From NCBI GenBank assembly GCA_011037195.1, contig JAAEAF010014404.1, positions 1 through 64,000 of the forward strand: a stretch of DNA of 64,000 nucleotides, given 5' to 3'. The translations under genes and the position numbers were made by a program. The notes below the pieces were generated by a model, which had not been told where the DNA came from, searched no databases, and saw only the letters and a program-made list of their open reading frames with translations. This stretch comes from Triatoma infestans (Eukaryota > Arthropoda > Insecta > Hemiptera > Reduviidae). This document shows positions 21,195-32,444 of this stretch, one piece after another (the stretch's first letter is position 1; every line of letters starts with the position of its first letter).

Positions 21195-21650
21195 AGAATT
21201 GGTACTGAACAGGTACTTTGGAGGAAAGATTGACTTTACTGTTTCCCCAGAACCCTACCACAAAACTATTTTCCCGGAAAAATGTTACCAAAAAAAAAAA
21301 AAAAAAAATGGGAGGCATTTATGTGTTTACATAGTATACGAAGTTTACACAAAAAATCGTGGGGGCCGTTTTCAAGAAAATCGCGAAAAACTAAACGAAA
21401 CAAAAAAATTCACTAGAGACACATTCTGGCTGTTGGATTTTGACCGAATCCTTCTTGTCAAATGCGATGGTAAATACCTAAACGGAATACCAAGTTTGAG
21501 CTTCGTGCGATTTTTCCTTTTTGAGATATTTTTTCCACATACACATACACGCACACACAGACAAATTTCGAAAAACTACTCATGTATTTCCTGTGAAAAC
21601 TTAATTTTGAAAAATTTAACACAATCGTTAGACTTACTTTTTTACTGAGA
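21195..21650 (+). repeat. Divergent, rearranged Rep-A copy
   Basis: The blocks include GGGGGCCGTTTTCAAGAAAA near 21360, CTAAACGGAATACCAAGTTT near 21478, TTTTTGAGATATTTTTTCCA and a CACACACAG tract. A 149-codon open frame spans it, but it simply reads through repeat sequence with poly(Lys) and His/Thr runs. I do not regard it as a gene. Confidence 0.65.
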
Positions 21651-24530
21651 AAGTAACAAAGAAGTGCACAATGTGAACACTGCAGCTTTGCAAATTTTAA
21701 GCACTGGAAATAATGTGGGTTTCGACTACATTACAGTTAAAAGAGTGGGATGTCGCAGATGTTCTGCTAGACACAGATACCACATAAGTACCATCTGCTT
21801 TCTCTAAACTATTTCTCCAGTTAACTTCTCAAGAAATTTTTATATGCTCTTCTCTATTTTATTTTTTATTTTTAAACTTTAATATTGCATCTTCCAAAAA
21901 AAAATTCAGACTAATAGAGTGGAGTAATAGTTACCATTGCCGTCGTATATTATGTAATATTCATAGTTTTTGTTTCCCGGTATTTGATGACGTCAATATT
22001 TCAAACGCCAATAGAATAGCTATTCTACACATAGTCACACTGTTGTCGACAACAGGACAATGGACTTTATTGCATTGATTTTTTCATTAAATCAATAGTG
22101 ATAACTCGTTCAAGGACAAGTTATTCATGAGTCATAGTTATCATAGGAACCAATTGATTATTTAATTGTAAGAAAAACTGTCCTTAAGTTTTTTTGGCAT
22201 TTCTTTGTATTTATTTATATCTGTAACAATACAGTTATAAAATATTAATTTAAATCTACTAACCGTTAAACAAAGGGAAAATAATATAAGGTGAAGATTT
22301 GATTTGAATAAAAAAAAAAACTCTCTAGAAACTTCCTTGAACGATTATCTTTGGATATAACAGGTTAAGGGATATTGTTATTTATCAGCACAGCATCCTT
22401 AAAGCCAATTTTAATCCATTTTCCAGGAAAAAATGTTTCAAATTGAAATAAAAAGTAGTCAAATAAATACGTGATTTTCATTGCTTAAAAAAAAAAAATG
22501 CATAAAAATGAAGAATTTTTTAACTGAGTGGCACTTCCTAATTTTCACTCCTAACTTTCTTGTTGGTACGTCTGTTAGACCCGTACAGAATATCAACTTA
22601 AACTTTCTAGAACCTCAAGCCTTTAGAAGCCTGATTGTCCCGTATTTACTCTCTCATTAATGAATGGAAAAGTGAAAAGTTTTCGCCTACTCAAGGGTTA
22701 GAGTGAAGAAAGTAAGTAAGGAATTACATTTAACACCGACAACCAAAGGGAAGGACTTGATTTGGGAATTTAATGAGCACTTATACCATACAAAAGGACT
22801 GTAATGTTCTCATTGGGCTCTTATTACTTATCATTAAAAGATGACGCTCTTATTATTCTTAGAAGATGCTCTTATTTTCATTTAACATACTCTTATTTAG
22901 ATTTAGATTCATTAAAGACCTCCCCGAATGGGAGTTAAGAGACTTCAGAGGGACTGGGAATGCAAGAAGAAAAGATAAAGTCGAAGCATATTGACAAAGT
23001 TCAATATTGATGTCATAATTACTATAAAAACAATTGAATATTTATACAAATTGGACTATACTTCAATCATCGGGGAGAGGAGATCGTTACCCATGAGCAA
23101 TTTTTCAACGAGAAGCAATTCTTGTGAGTGGTATCTTGCACTTAGCAATAAATAGATACCAGATTTCTTTTAGCCATCTCTCCCGGATTGGAGAGGAGAA
23201 AGAATTGTGTTTAATACACCCCTTCTAATCTGCGGTTGAAGATCAAAAGAACACGCACTATGGGGAAGGACTTGCAGAGGAATTTTAATACTCTTCCGCT
23301 CTCTCTGCATTTTCTTCCTTGATCAAGGCTAGATTAGATGAGTCTGAAACCTATACTTATTAAGTGAATTTAACGAATTCTGTGGGAACATTTTTTTAGA
23401 GGAAATCGAGGGTGAAGAGAAAAAAAAGCAAAAAGAAGAATTGCCTTGGAGAATAAAATCGTATTTGAACATCAGAATTTGAAACTAATTTGTCAACTGA
23501 AATTGTGGAAATTACTGTTTTAAAGTCTCATATGAATTTTTCACATACTTCTTCTTTTTGTCTCTAACAAGACGTAATTTTCAAACTGATTATTATTATT
23601 ATTATTATTAAAGTTTATTTTAGTACTTACAAGAACTTAAGTTCTTAGATAACTAAACATTTCCATTATTATTCTTCAAATTTAATTTCCCATTTAAACT
23701 TGAGTTTTATTAAAAATTAAAAATAAACTTAAAAAAAAAGCTTTTATTTGAATAAGGATGCAGTTAATAATATTTACATTTCTGGTCATGACACTAGAGA
23801 TAAGTTATGGTAGTTCCGGTGCCCAGCGGATATAAGTCCTACATTTATTCATATAATAAAAGGGTTGGGAACAAAATGTGGTAAAATATTTTCAAGGTGA
23901 ACTGTACATACGTACATATATATATACGCACTGCGGTACATTCCCCCCCTCCACTCTCACTGCCATCTCTTTTCTGTTTGTGTGTCGTTCTTGTTATGTT
24001 TATAATAAAAATATTTTAAATTTACTTTTATAAATTGTATACTCCTTATCTAACCACACATATCTCTCTGTATTTACTTAATTAGTGTTTGGAGAATACC
24101 AACTTGTTGATTGATTGAGTTAAGATATACAATATTTATTTGTTAAGAAGAATGTGTAAATTATTTTCTAAATCCACTTTAGTGTAGTAATAAATGTGTA
24201 GAGAGAGTGTACATGGATAAGGTTAAATTTTAAAAAAATTAATTAAAAAATTGAGATTAATATAAATTACAGCTTTATATCCGTGCAGTTCTTACTTACC
24301 AGTAAATGTTTTATGTTCTCAGTATTACAGATTTAGTACTCCCCCTTATAGGAAGTAATCTGTACCAGACGATATAATATACGCTAGAGTTATTTATACG
24401 TAAACGTAGACTAAATGTCTATATTATTCTTTGAACCACAGCAACTGAAGGAATTCAGCCGACTTTGGACGAAAGAATACGAAAGACATAAAAGTTCAAA
24501 GTACAATAAAAAAGCATATACACTAGGTCA
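21651..24530. other. Largely featureless
   Basis: AT-rich spacer with poly(A) runs and a (TTA)n microsatellite at 23589-23610. No supported gene or repeat family member. Confidence 0.4.
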
Positions 24531-24533
24531 GGA

Positions 24534-24838
24534 AAATGCAATGTTTACTAAAGACAATTAAATCAAACAGGAATAAACACTATCCGCGCGCCAAAATGCA
24601 ATGTTTACAACAGGCAATTAAACCAAGCAGGAATAAACACTATCCGCGCGCCAAAATGCAATGTTTACAACAGGCAATTAAACCAAACAGGAATAAACAC
24701 TATACGCGCACCAAATTGCAATGTTTACAAAAGACAATTAAACCAAGCAGGAATAAACACTATCCGCGCGCCAAAATGCAATGTTTACAAAAGACAATTA
24801 AACCAAACAGGAATAAACACTATCCGCGCGCCAAAATA
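24534..24838. repeat. 60-bp x 5 tandem repeat array
   Basis: Five near-identical 60-bp units, each beginning near ATGCAATGTTTAC and ending near CCGCGCGCCAAA. Units differ at a few positions. Because 60 is divisible by three, the plus frame stays open and would encode a 20-residue repeat (MQCLQKTIKPNRNKHYPRAK-like). This is probably a minisatellite. There is no start context, flanking frame or known family to support a protein. Confidence 0.93.
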
Positions 24839-24839
24839 G

Positions 24840-26495
24840 TAAGTAACAATAAGTAACCTTCCCAACCAACCTTAACTCACATAATGGCATTGCTTTCACT
24901 TTGCACCTCTTCTAGTGGTTCGAAGATCAACATATTTCGTTCACCCAGGATGTATACGCATCACCTAGGCTACCTTATAGGTATGCGGATCACACGGCCA
25001 GTTAGCGACAAGTTTCAGCTTCACAATTAAGTTACATATATTCACATTTATATTATAGAGAAATGTGGTATTAAAAAGTAGCGGATTAAAATGAACCCCA
25101 AAAAGCAAAATACCAGCATACGAAGTTTATGGTTCTCTCCACCTGCTCTGCAACAACTGTGCTCTTTGTAAACAGATTGACTCTCCTTCGGAAGACGATC
25201 TAAATTACCTACGATGGAAAGACTGGTATATATTACACTATCCAAACCGATGTGAACTTTGTGGGATTCAACCAAATCTACAAATATAAATGAACTATTC
25301 TGACATTCCAATCCAAGCTACTCCGACATATAGTTGACGCTCACTTACTATGTCACAATCCTCGCTCTCCAAACTGACCTCAACATTCCTTTCGTACTTC
25401 CAACATGCCAAGACAAAATATCTTAAATACCATACCGCTCTCTCTCATTGCCCTAATTACTATCAGACTCTCGTCTCTATTATCATTCCTGACAATCTTG
25501 CACGCCAGCTGAATCGCCAGTAGCCTGGAGCTTTCCTTTGGTAATGGTCAGAGCTGCTGGAATTCCATAGAGAGTACAATCAATGGGTAGTTAGTTACTG
25601 TCTCCTGCTCCTCACATCGTATTATGTTTATGCTCACTTACTCATTGTATATCTAAATTTTTAAAAAAAGTCACTCATAATTACTAATAACTGATTAATT
25701 CCTTGACATTTATGTGAAATTTCGCCTTGAGTACATTTATTTAATCTATTTATTGTTCAACTGTTAAATGATCCAAGTTTTCATTTTTAACTTAAAATAT
25801 CTTGATCATTATTTCTAGTGAACGGAATAAATTAAATTATAAAACTATTTCATGACATAGATTAAAATACATACCTACTTTTTTAAAAAAAAAAAAAAAA
25901 TGCGTATCCTTCAAAATAAGAATTCAATTGATTGTATATTGAGTATAATAACCTTAAAGTAGGCAGCAAATTTTAACCGCCAAAAGACCGGTTTGTAAGG
26001 CGGGAGTACAAGCTTACAGCTGTTTAGTGGAGGGGAAACCTTTCTGCTGTTTGCTCTGTTCTCCACATTAACCATATTTATTTTTATAATTTTACTTACT
26101 CTTACTTTTCAAAAGTGAGTTTTAACCGGAAATATATGTTTTGATTATTCCTTAGTAGGAAATAATGTTTTCAGCGAATGCTCATTGTGTATACGTCAAC
26201 CGGGCTTAGTACGAATTTCGCTTTCTTCTGTTATTTCAAAATACATAGGTCAGTAAATATGTTTACAAAATTCCAACTCTACATTCTATACCAGCTTACC
26301 AGATCATTGAGAGTTTCCGAGGAGGGGGTCATTTTTATTTGAGAAATTTCATCTTTTAATATTTCATAAAATCTTAAATGTGGAAATCTTTTTGTCAATA
26401 GTTTTATTAAAATTAAAAGATTTTCCAAATTGTTTGAAAGGAGTACATTACTCCTAATGTATACATACTTTCTACTTTTATAAGTAAAAAATTAT
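24840..26495. other. No recognisable feature
   Basis: Spacer, somewhat less AT-rich between 25100 and 25620. I found no recognisable gene or repeat family there. Confidence 0.4.
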
Positions 26496-26497
26496 TA

Positions 26498-26753
26498 TTG
26501 TGGTTGGTTCCGCAGAGCTGGAATCAACATCAGAGATATTTTCCGTGATTACCTGGTTCTTTTTGTGGTCATCGACCGGTTTCGGGCGTTTGCCAATCAT
26601 CAGGATGTCTTTCGTCATCAACTAAATTTGGTGTTCTGTGCAAATCTATGTTATTACACTGTTTCACAAAAAACGTCCTGATGATTGGCGAAAGCCCGAT
26701 AGTGGTCGATGATTACAAAAAGAAGCAGGCTATCACGGAAAATATCTATGATA
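26498..26753. mobile_element. Palindromic Penelope-like element with hammerhead-like motif
   Basis: This is a 256-bp element starting TTGTGGTTGGTTCCGCAGAG. It has two inverted arms around a short centre near 26620. The flanks, AAAAAATTATTA on the left and AAAAAATATTATT on the right, look like an imperfect target-site duplication. The left arm, read on the minus strand (26570-26607), has every core part of a minimal type I hammerhead: CAUC, CUGAUGA, a GGC/GCC stem II, GAAA, ACCGGU, GUC and GAUG. The right arm has decayed to GAUA. Other copies are at 2862, 27271, 34905 and 56515. Confidence 0.75.
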
Positions 26754-27195
26754 AAAAAATATTATTGTAATTTCGTTCGGTTACATATGCAACCTATAAT
26801 TTAAGCACTTTTGACAATTTTACAAAAGAAAGCTAATTCAGAAGGAATTCTATTGTAATGTGTTATATGATCATGACTGAACTCTTCCAGTTGATAACAA
26901 GTCTTCTTCCAGCAGGGAAATGCTAGTTTGCAATCTGAAACTGCCGAATAAATTGCGTGGTCTGTAATAAATCTTTTTGTAATAACCTCCAATCTGCAAA
27001 GTATTTCTTTGAATTTAGCCTTTCGCAGTCCCCGTTTGGGCGCCAGTCAATTCCTTTCAACGTAAACTTAAAAAAAAAAAAACGAAGGTACAATATACAA
27101 TTATCAGTAGCAGTAACTGGCTAAGAACTAAGACTGAACTAGACTGATCTAATACGTATATAGTAGATCTTGGTGTATAGTAGTATAAGACAATG

Positions 27196-27665
27196 TAATG
27201 GGATTCGAATAATTATAGATTCATAAGATGCGAAGAACGGAGAAACACAAAAATGAATCAAATTTAGTTATTGTGGTTGGTTCCGCAGATCTGGAAAGCA
27301 TCAGAGATATTTTCCGTGATAGCCTGTTTTTTTTTGTGGTCATCGATCGGTTTCGGGCGTTCGCCCATCATCAGGATGCTTTTTGTCAAACAGTGTGATA
27401 ACATATCACAGAGTGTATCAATTAAATTTGCTCTGAGTAAATCTATGTTATCACACTGTTTGACAAAAAGCATCCTGATGATGGGAGAACGCCTGAAACC
27501 GGTCGATGACCACAAAAACAAGCAGGCTATCACGGATAATATCACTGATACAAATTTAGTTACTCACCACCTAGACCAGAGACTAGGAAGGGACAGTTCA
27601 ATTCATATAAATAGAGGACAGCGGTACAGTTCAGGACAGTTTATGACCAGTTAACAACCAGTCAG
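27196..27665 (+). repeat. Duplicated TATA-containing segment, copy 1 (interrupted)
   Basis: It starts TGTAATGGGATTCGAA (27194), is interrupted by the palindromic element at 27271-27550, and resumes to include TATAAATAGAGGA (27606) and CAGTTCAGGACAGTTT. Copy 2 lies at 27847-27992 without the interruption. A TATA box followed by a CAGT start-like motif resembles an LTR U3/R region. That assignment is tentative. Confidence 0.7.
27271..27550. mobile_element. Palindromic Penelope-like element with 12-bp TSD and hammerhead-like arms
   Basis: This 280-bp insertion is flanked by CAAATTTAGTTA at 27259-27270 and 27551-27562. The uninterrupted sister segment has a single AAATTTAGTTA (27910-27920). The two arms are inverted. 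The right arm, plus strand 27471-27508, keeps CAUC, CUGAUGA, stem II, GAAA, ACCGGU, GUC (cleavage would follow C27504) and GAUG. The left arm, minus strand 27341-27378, has intact CUGAUGA, GGGC/GCCC and GAAA, but ACCGAU in place of ACCGGU. A one-base bulge (U) sits between CUGAUGA and stem II in both arms. No coding sequence is present. Confidence 0.82.
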
Positions 27666-27846
27666 CAATATCAGCTAGTTGTCATCATCATCGCCAGCTT
27701 CAGCATCCTCTGCTAGCTCTCAATATCATCAGCACCTGCTTTCTGTAACATTAACTAGTTTTGGTATTTTATCCGTAGTAGCATCCATATTTATTTTGTT
27801 TCATATTTTTCACATATGAAAAATTTCATTAGAAGAGGGGATGATT

Positions 27847-27992
27847 TAATGGGATTCGAATCATTATAAATTCACAGGATCCGAAGAGCGGAGAAACACA
27901 AAATGAATGAAATTTAGTTACTCCCCACCTAGATCAGTTCATATAAATAGAGGAAGCAATACAGTTCAGGACAGTTTACAACCAGTCAGCAA
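27847..27992 (+). repeat. Duplicated TATA-containing segment, copy 2 (empty site)
   Basis: It matches 27196-27270 joined to 27551-27665, with small differences. It contains the uninterrupted target AAATTTAGTTA (27910-27920), TATAAATAGAGGA (27942) and CAGTTCAGGACAGTTT. The two copies diverge completely after CCAGTCAGCAA. Confidence 0.75.
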
Positions 27993-28214
27993 CCTTCTAC
28001 TACCTTCTCATCACTTAGCCAGTCTGTCTCTATAATATATATCTCTCGCTACGTAACTTCTATTATACTTGTTAAGTGCTTGCAGTTGGTGTGTTCTTTC
28101 ATTACAAAGTGTTTAGCTTATATTCTAGTTTATTAAGCCCGTTCTTTCTAAATTCTGTCTCCTTCTCACATCTATTATAACGAGGTAGTCTGCTAGCTAG
28201 GTTAATCAAAAGGG

Positions 28215-28405
28215 TGATTTTTACACAATGGTTTTCAATTTTTACGAATGTTCTCGAATTCGGTGATTCTCACGTTTTTATCGAAAATGGCTCCCAAGAC
28301 CTCCCTTAAACTTTGAATACAAATGGTAATTTATAAGTCTATCATATTTATTTGAACCATTTTTTCTCGGAATAGTTGATTTTAAACATTTTCTGGAGTA
28401 GATAG
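28215..28405 (-). repeat. Divergent Rep-A fragment
   Basis: TCGAAAATGGCTCCCAAGAC near 28278 and a TTTGAACCATTTTTTCTCGG block match reversed Rep-A modules. Confidence 0.5.
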
Positions 28406-28610
28406 ATGTTGGCTAGCTACTCTCTCTCTCTCTGGTTCATCAGTCTATGTTACTGTTCTACCACCTTTTGGAAATTAACGGAATTTCCAAAACATACTAG
28501 AATTTAGAGAAAATTTAGTAAGAGTGCTTTAGTAAGAGAAGTTCATGTCAGAGATTTTTTATTAACAGTCAATTTTTAATTCGTAACATGTATTGCAAAA
28601 CTTTCTTCAC

Positions 28611-28858
28611 TAGGAATGTAATTAGCTCTGTGCAATCGCACGCGAAAGGTTTGGGTTAGAGTCCAGGCTCTGCGACCTTAAATTTTAAAAAAATAAATAA
28701 ATAAATAAATAAAAAAAGACAGCTTCAATAAGTCACTTTCCGGTGATGGCCAGTGTTGTTTGCAAGGAGAGCACACGGTCCGGAGGCAGTCAGTGCACTG
28801 AAAAGGCTCCGGGCATCGTTGACCACTGATGTTGACGAGCTTTAATTTAAACAAAAAC
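28611..28858 (+). mobile_element. SINE-A with internal (AAAT)n expansion
   Basis: A decayed head (GTAATTAGCTCTGTGCAATC) and box B-like GGGTTAGAGTCC lead to an (AAAT)n tract at 28687-28712. The body then resumes: ACTTTCCGGTGATGGCCAGT, AGTGCACTGAAAAGGCTCCG and GATGTTGACGAGC. The (AAAT)n tract replaces the CTTCCTAGGAGCC portion. Confidence 0.8.
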
Positions 28859-28859
28859 A

Positions 28860-29495
28860 AAAACAAAAAACATCATTTGCGAGAAATACTAAAATAGCAG
28901 AGCTATTTGACTTTAAAGTTACATGCCAAGAAAGTTAACAAAAATTTTCTTACTATTGACTAAGAGCACAACTTAAAACAGCAGCAATACAATTTGCATG
29001 TAACTTTTATAATGAATTTAATTTTAGTTAATTAAGAAAATACAAAGATAACGGTTATATAACGTTTAACCGTTATGGCTTTTGTCACAGATTTTATTGT
29101 TAAAAAAATAAAATGTCCAAGGTATTCTTTCTATTCACCAGAGATAATAATGCAATCAATGCACAACAGTAAATGTAGAAAATAATAAGAATAACATCAT
29201 GCACCCATAATAATGCCCGTAGATAAGAAAGAAATTAAATGTTTAAAAGATTTCTTTACCAGTTATAAATATTCAATAAATCTATCTTTGTAAGAAATAT
29301 TAATTTTGTTTGGAATTTCTTTGGTGGAAATGGAGGCTTTGCTTCGCTCAAAGTCAATAAAAAAGTAATTTTATTAAATTTTAGATTCTTCTATTAATAT
29401 AAAATTGAAGACAAGTAAAACATTTAATAAAAATTATAAGTTTGAAGATTGAAGATTAATTCTAACTATGTAATCTACAGCAATAAAACTTCGTG
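28860..29495. other. No recognisable feature
   Basis: AT-rich spacer. Confidence 0.4.
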
Positions 29496-29501
29496 TAAAT
29501 A

Positions 29502-30506
29502 TTTCACACCAGATTTTGTCCTTTTCAAGAAAAAAAATCTGGTGTGAAACACTCACACAACTTTCTCTTACTCCAGTACTCAAAATTATAATTGATAAAT
29601 TTTATAGTTAGTGTACCAAATTTAATGAAATTCGTCGAAAAGTGAAAACACTGTCCAGTAAAACTGTCCGGTTTACTAATTTCCTTGAAACTCGGAATTT
29701 GGGTCATATATTAATTTCTAGTTATTTCAATTTGGATGACAGAATTGTATAATCAACTGTGATAGCATTTTAAAGAAAAACATAACCCCCCTCCCCCAAA
29801 AGTCCCCTTAAATGAATTTATCAGGGGAAAAGTTTCAAATAAAAGTTGTAGCTCTTTATATGTATAGTTAACAACGCTGGTTTAAAGAAAATCGTTGGAG
29901 CCATTTTCGAGAAAATACCAGAAAACTGAAAATTATATTTCAGTAAAAACGCACTTCCGGTTATCTATTTTTTTTCAAACTCGGAATTTCAACAACATAT
30001 TTAATTCTAATTAACATTATTTAGATGACAGAATTGTCTAATATACTGAAACAGCAGTTAAGATGAAAACCTAACCCCACCCCTCCCCCAGAAGTGCCCT
30101 TAAATGAATTTTCCTGGAGAAATGTTTCAAATAAAAGTTGTAGCTCTTTGTATGTGTAGTTGATATAGCAAGTTTAAAGAAAATCTTCGGAGCCATTTTT
30201 GAGAAAATTGCAAAAACGTAAAAAAAAAAACTAGTAAAGTGGTACTTCCGGTTGAGGAATATTGACACATAACGCACCGTCAGATCCCATGGTGATACCT
30301 AAACGAATATCAAGTTTGAACTTTCTACGATTTTTCGTTTTTGAGCTATGCTGTTCACATACATACACACACACAGACACAGACCATTTGCTAAAAACCA
30401 CTTTTTTGGACTCAGGGGACCTCAAAACGGATATTTCCGGTGAAAACTCGATATCGAAAATTTGACACGATTACAATACTTCCTCTTACTAGGAGTAAGA
30501 GAAAGT
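29502..30506 (+). repeat. Rep-A, full-length copy with perfect 15-bp TIR
   Basis: This is the best Rep-A copy. A 16-bp inverted repeat (29502-29517 and 29534-29549, TTTCACACCAGATTTT) precedes the element. The left TIR ACTTTCTCTTACTCC is at 29560-29574 and its exact complement at 30492-30506. Inside are two successive modules with CCCTTAAATGAATTT, AATGTTTCAAATAAAAGTTG and AATCGT.GGAGCCATTTT (about 29805 and 30105), so a module of roughly 300 bp is duplicated. Then come CCCATGGTGATACCTAAACG, a CA tract and TTTCCGGTGAAAACTCGATA. The right end is also a hairpin (CTCTTACT-AGG-AGTAAGAG). It does not encode a protein. This is the structure of a non-autonomous DNA transposon, although a TSD was not recognised. 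Confidence 0.82.
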
Positions 30507-32435
30507 AAAAAGGCGATGTTGATTATCTGCCATCAGAATTTATGTGTGTATGTATGTATGTGTAATTATCTCTAACATTTTGGCACGTGTTAGAAGTATT
30601 TTGTTAATATTATGGATGTGAACTGTTCCATATTCTTACACATTGTTTAATTCCAGGTTTTGTTGTTAATTACAAATTGATTATGTTATGTTTTTGTGAA
30701 TACACTATGGTTTTACTTTTATCACTAATATGATTATAAAACTTATATGTTATGGTGTATATGGGACACCTCAGTACATAAACAATCTTCTATATTATAC
30801 AATTTTATAGATTATATTTCTTTCCGTCCAATATGATATTCTTATATAATCATATTATTCAATGATGGTTTTTATATGATAATATTTATTTACTCTTCTA
30901 TATTATATAATAGTCAATAAAATTCTTGAATTAATTGTAATTTAGAAAAAAAAAAATTGTCATTATTATGAAATCCAATTATATTTTGTAATTTAGTTAA
31001 TTTATCATTGGAATTATTTTATTATTTTGTTATAAATATTTTTGTGCAAAGAAACAGTTTTATTTAAAAGTAATTTTGAATTTTACAATTTTCAAAAAAT
31101 TTTAAAAAATTTTAAATTTCTACCAAGAAAATGATTTTCAATTTGGAAACGGAATCACTCCTTGTTTTCAGGCGAAAAAAGTATTAAACGGGAGACATTT
31201 GTAGAAATACTAAAACTAAACAATACTAAAACAAACAAAAAAACTTTCTCCCTGGGTGTCTATTAATAAATTGGAATGACATTTAGGAAATTTTATGCTC
31301 TTCCAAACCGGTATAGTTGGAATTGTTACGGCGGCAGCAATGTAGGATTTATGAGCGATTTTTTTTAGGTGAAGTCGACAAAGTTACAAAAAAAAAAAAA
31401 AAATACAAAATGTGTTATAACTACACACCGATTGAGAAATTGGCCTATAGTTTATATGCTTTTTTTTTTACTTCATTGGGATGTAAAATCCCCTGCCGGT
31501 GTAGCGACATCAAGTCGCAGAACACCCTATATAGTAAAGTCATAATTACAACTAACTAGTAAGGTTCTGTTGAGTGAGGCGGTTTTTAAGAAAATGTTGA
31601 CTTATTGGTCAAGTGTTCTGGACAATGAAGAAGTACAAATTACCAAAATTATGTTTTAAAAGGTTCAAAGAGATAGAGTAAGTGATAGAAAAGCAGAGAG
31701 GAGTCGGAACAGTCAGTAGCGGGGGTGGGTTAGCTGTTATTGGGTAACCAGATTTCATTTATAAAAAAGATATAACTATAATTAAGAAAAAAAAGATGCC
31801 AGATCTGTTATAGAAATTTGATAAATTATTTATGTAATTGCAACAGATATTCAAAGGGCTATTAATTCCAGATTAGTACTATTTGGGCTAGGTGTGATAG
31901 AGCAATAGATAAGATATAACATTAACGATAAATAAAGTTAAGGTAGCCAGCCAGCTATGGGTGACCAGCGATTAAACTATAAGAGTATGGGTATAATAAA
32001 GGTGGGGGCTATCACGCTATCTGTCTGCAATGTTTGTAACCTAAATAACTATGCCTTTTACTTGTATATTATATGAACCAATAAGGCAATACTATCTATC
32101 AGCATCTATAACCGATAAAACTATTTAGGTGAACTTTTAATCATAAAACTCGAATTAAATGCAGTGTATTTCATTACAATAGAACTTTTAAAATTAATAT
32201 TATTCTGCCTTAATTAGTAAAAAATTTCATTGTGATAAGATAACATAAAAATGATTTCCTAATTTAGCTAACAATGAAAAGAATTCTTTATTATTATCAA
32301 GAATTTATTGTTTATTTTAATTGTGTAAAAAGAATATTATTTGGATAAGTCAATTTGTATTTAATTTGATATTTTAGTTTTTATTACTTTATTACTTGGT
32401 GTCCAACAACAGAAAATCATTATTATTATTTATTT
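30507..32435. other. No recognisable feature
   Basis: Very AT-rich spacer with no supported gene. Confidence 0.4.
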
Positions 32436-32444
32436 ATTAATTTT

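Noticed and set aside
21199..21648. 149-codon open frame
   Set aside because: It lies across a rearranged Rep-A copy and reads through a poly(A) run (poly-Lys) and a CA tract. The same DNA elsewhere is full of stops.
24534..24838. CRISPR-like array
   Set aside because: Units are contiguous with no spacers, and the genome is eukaryotic.
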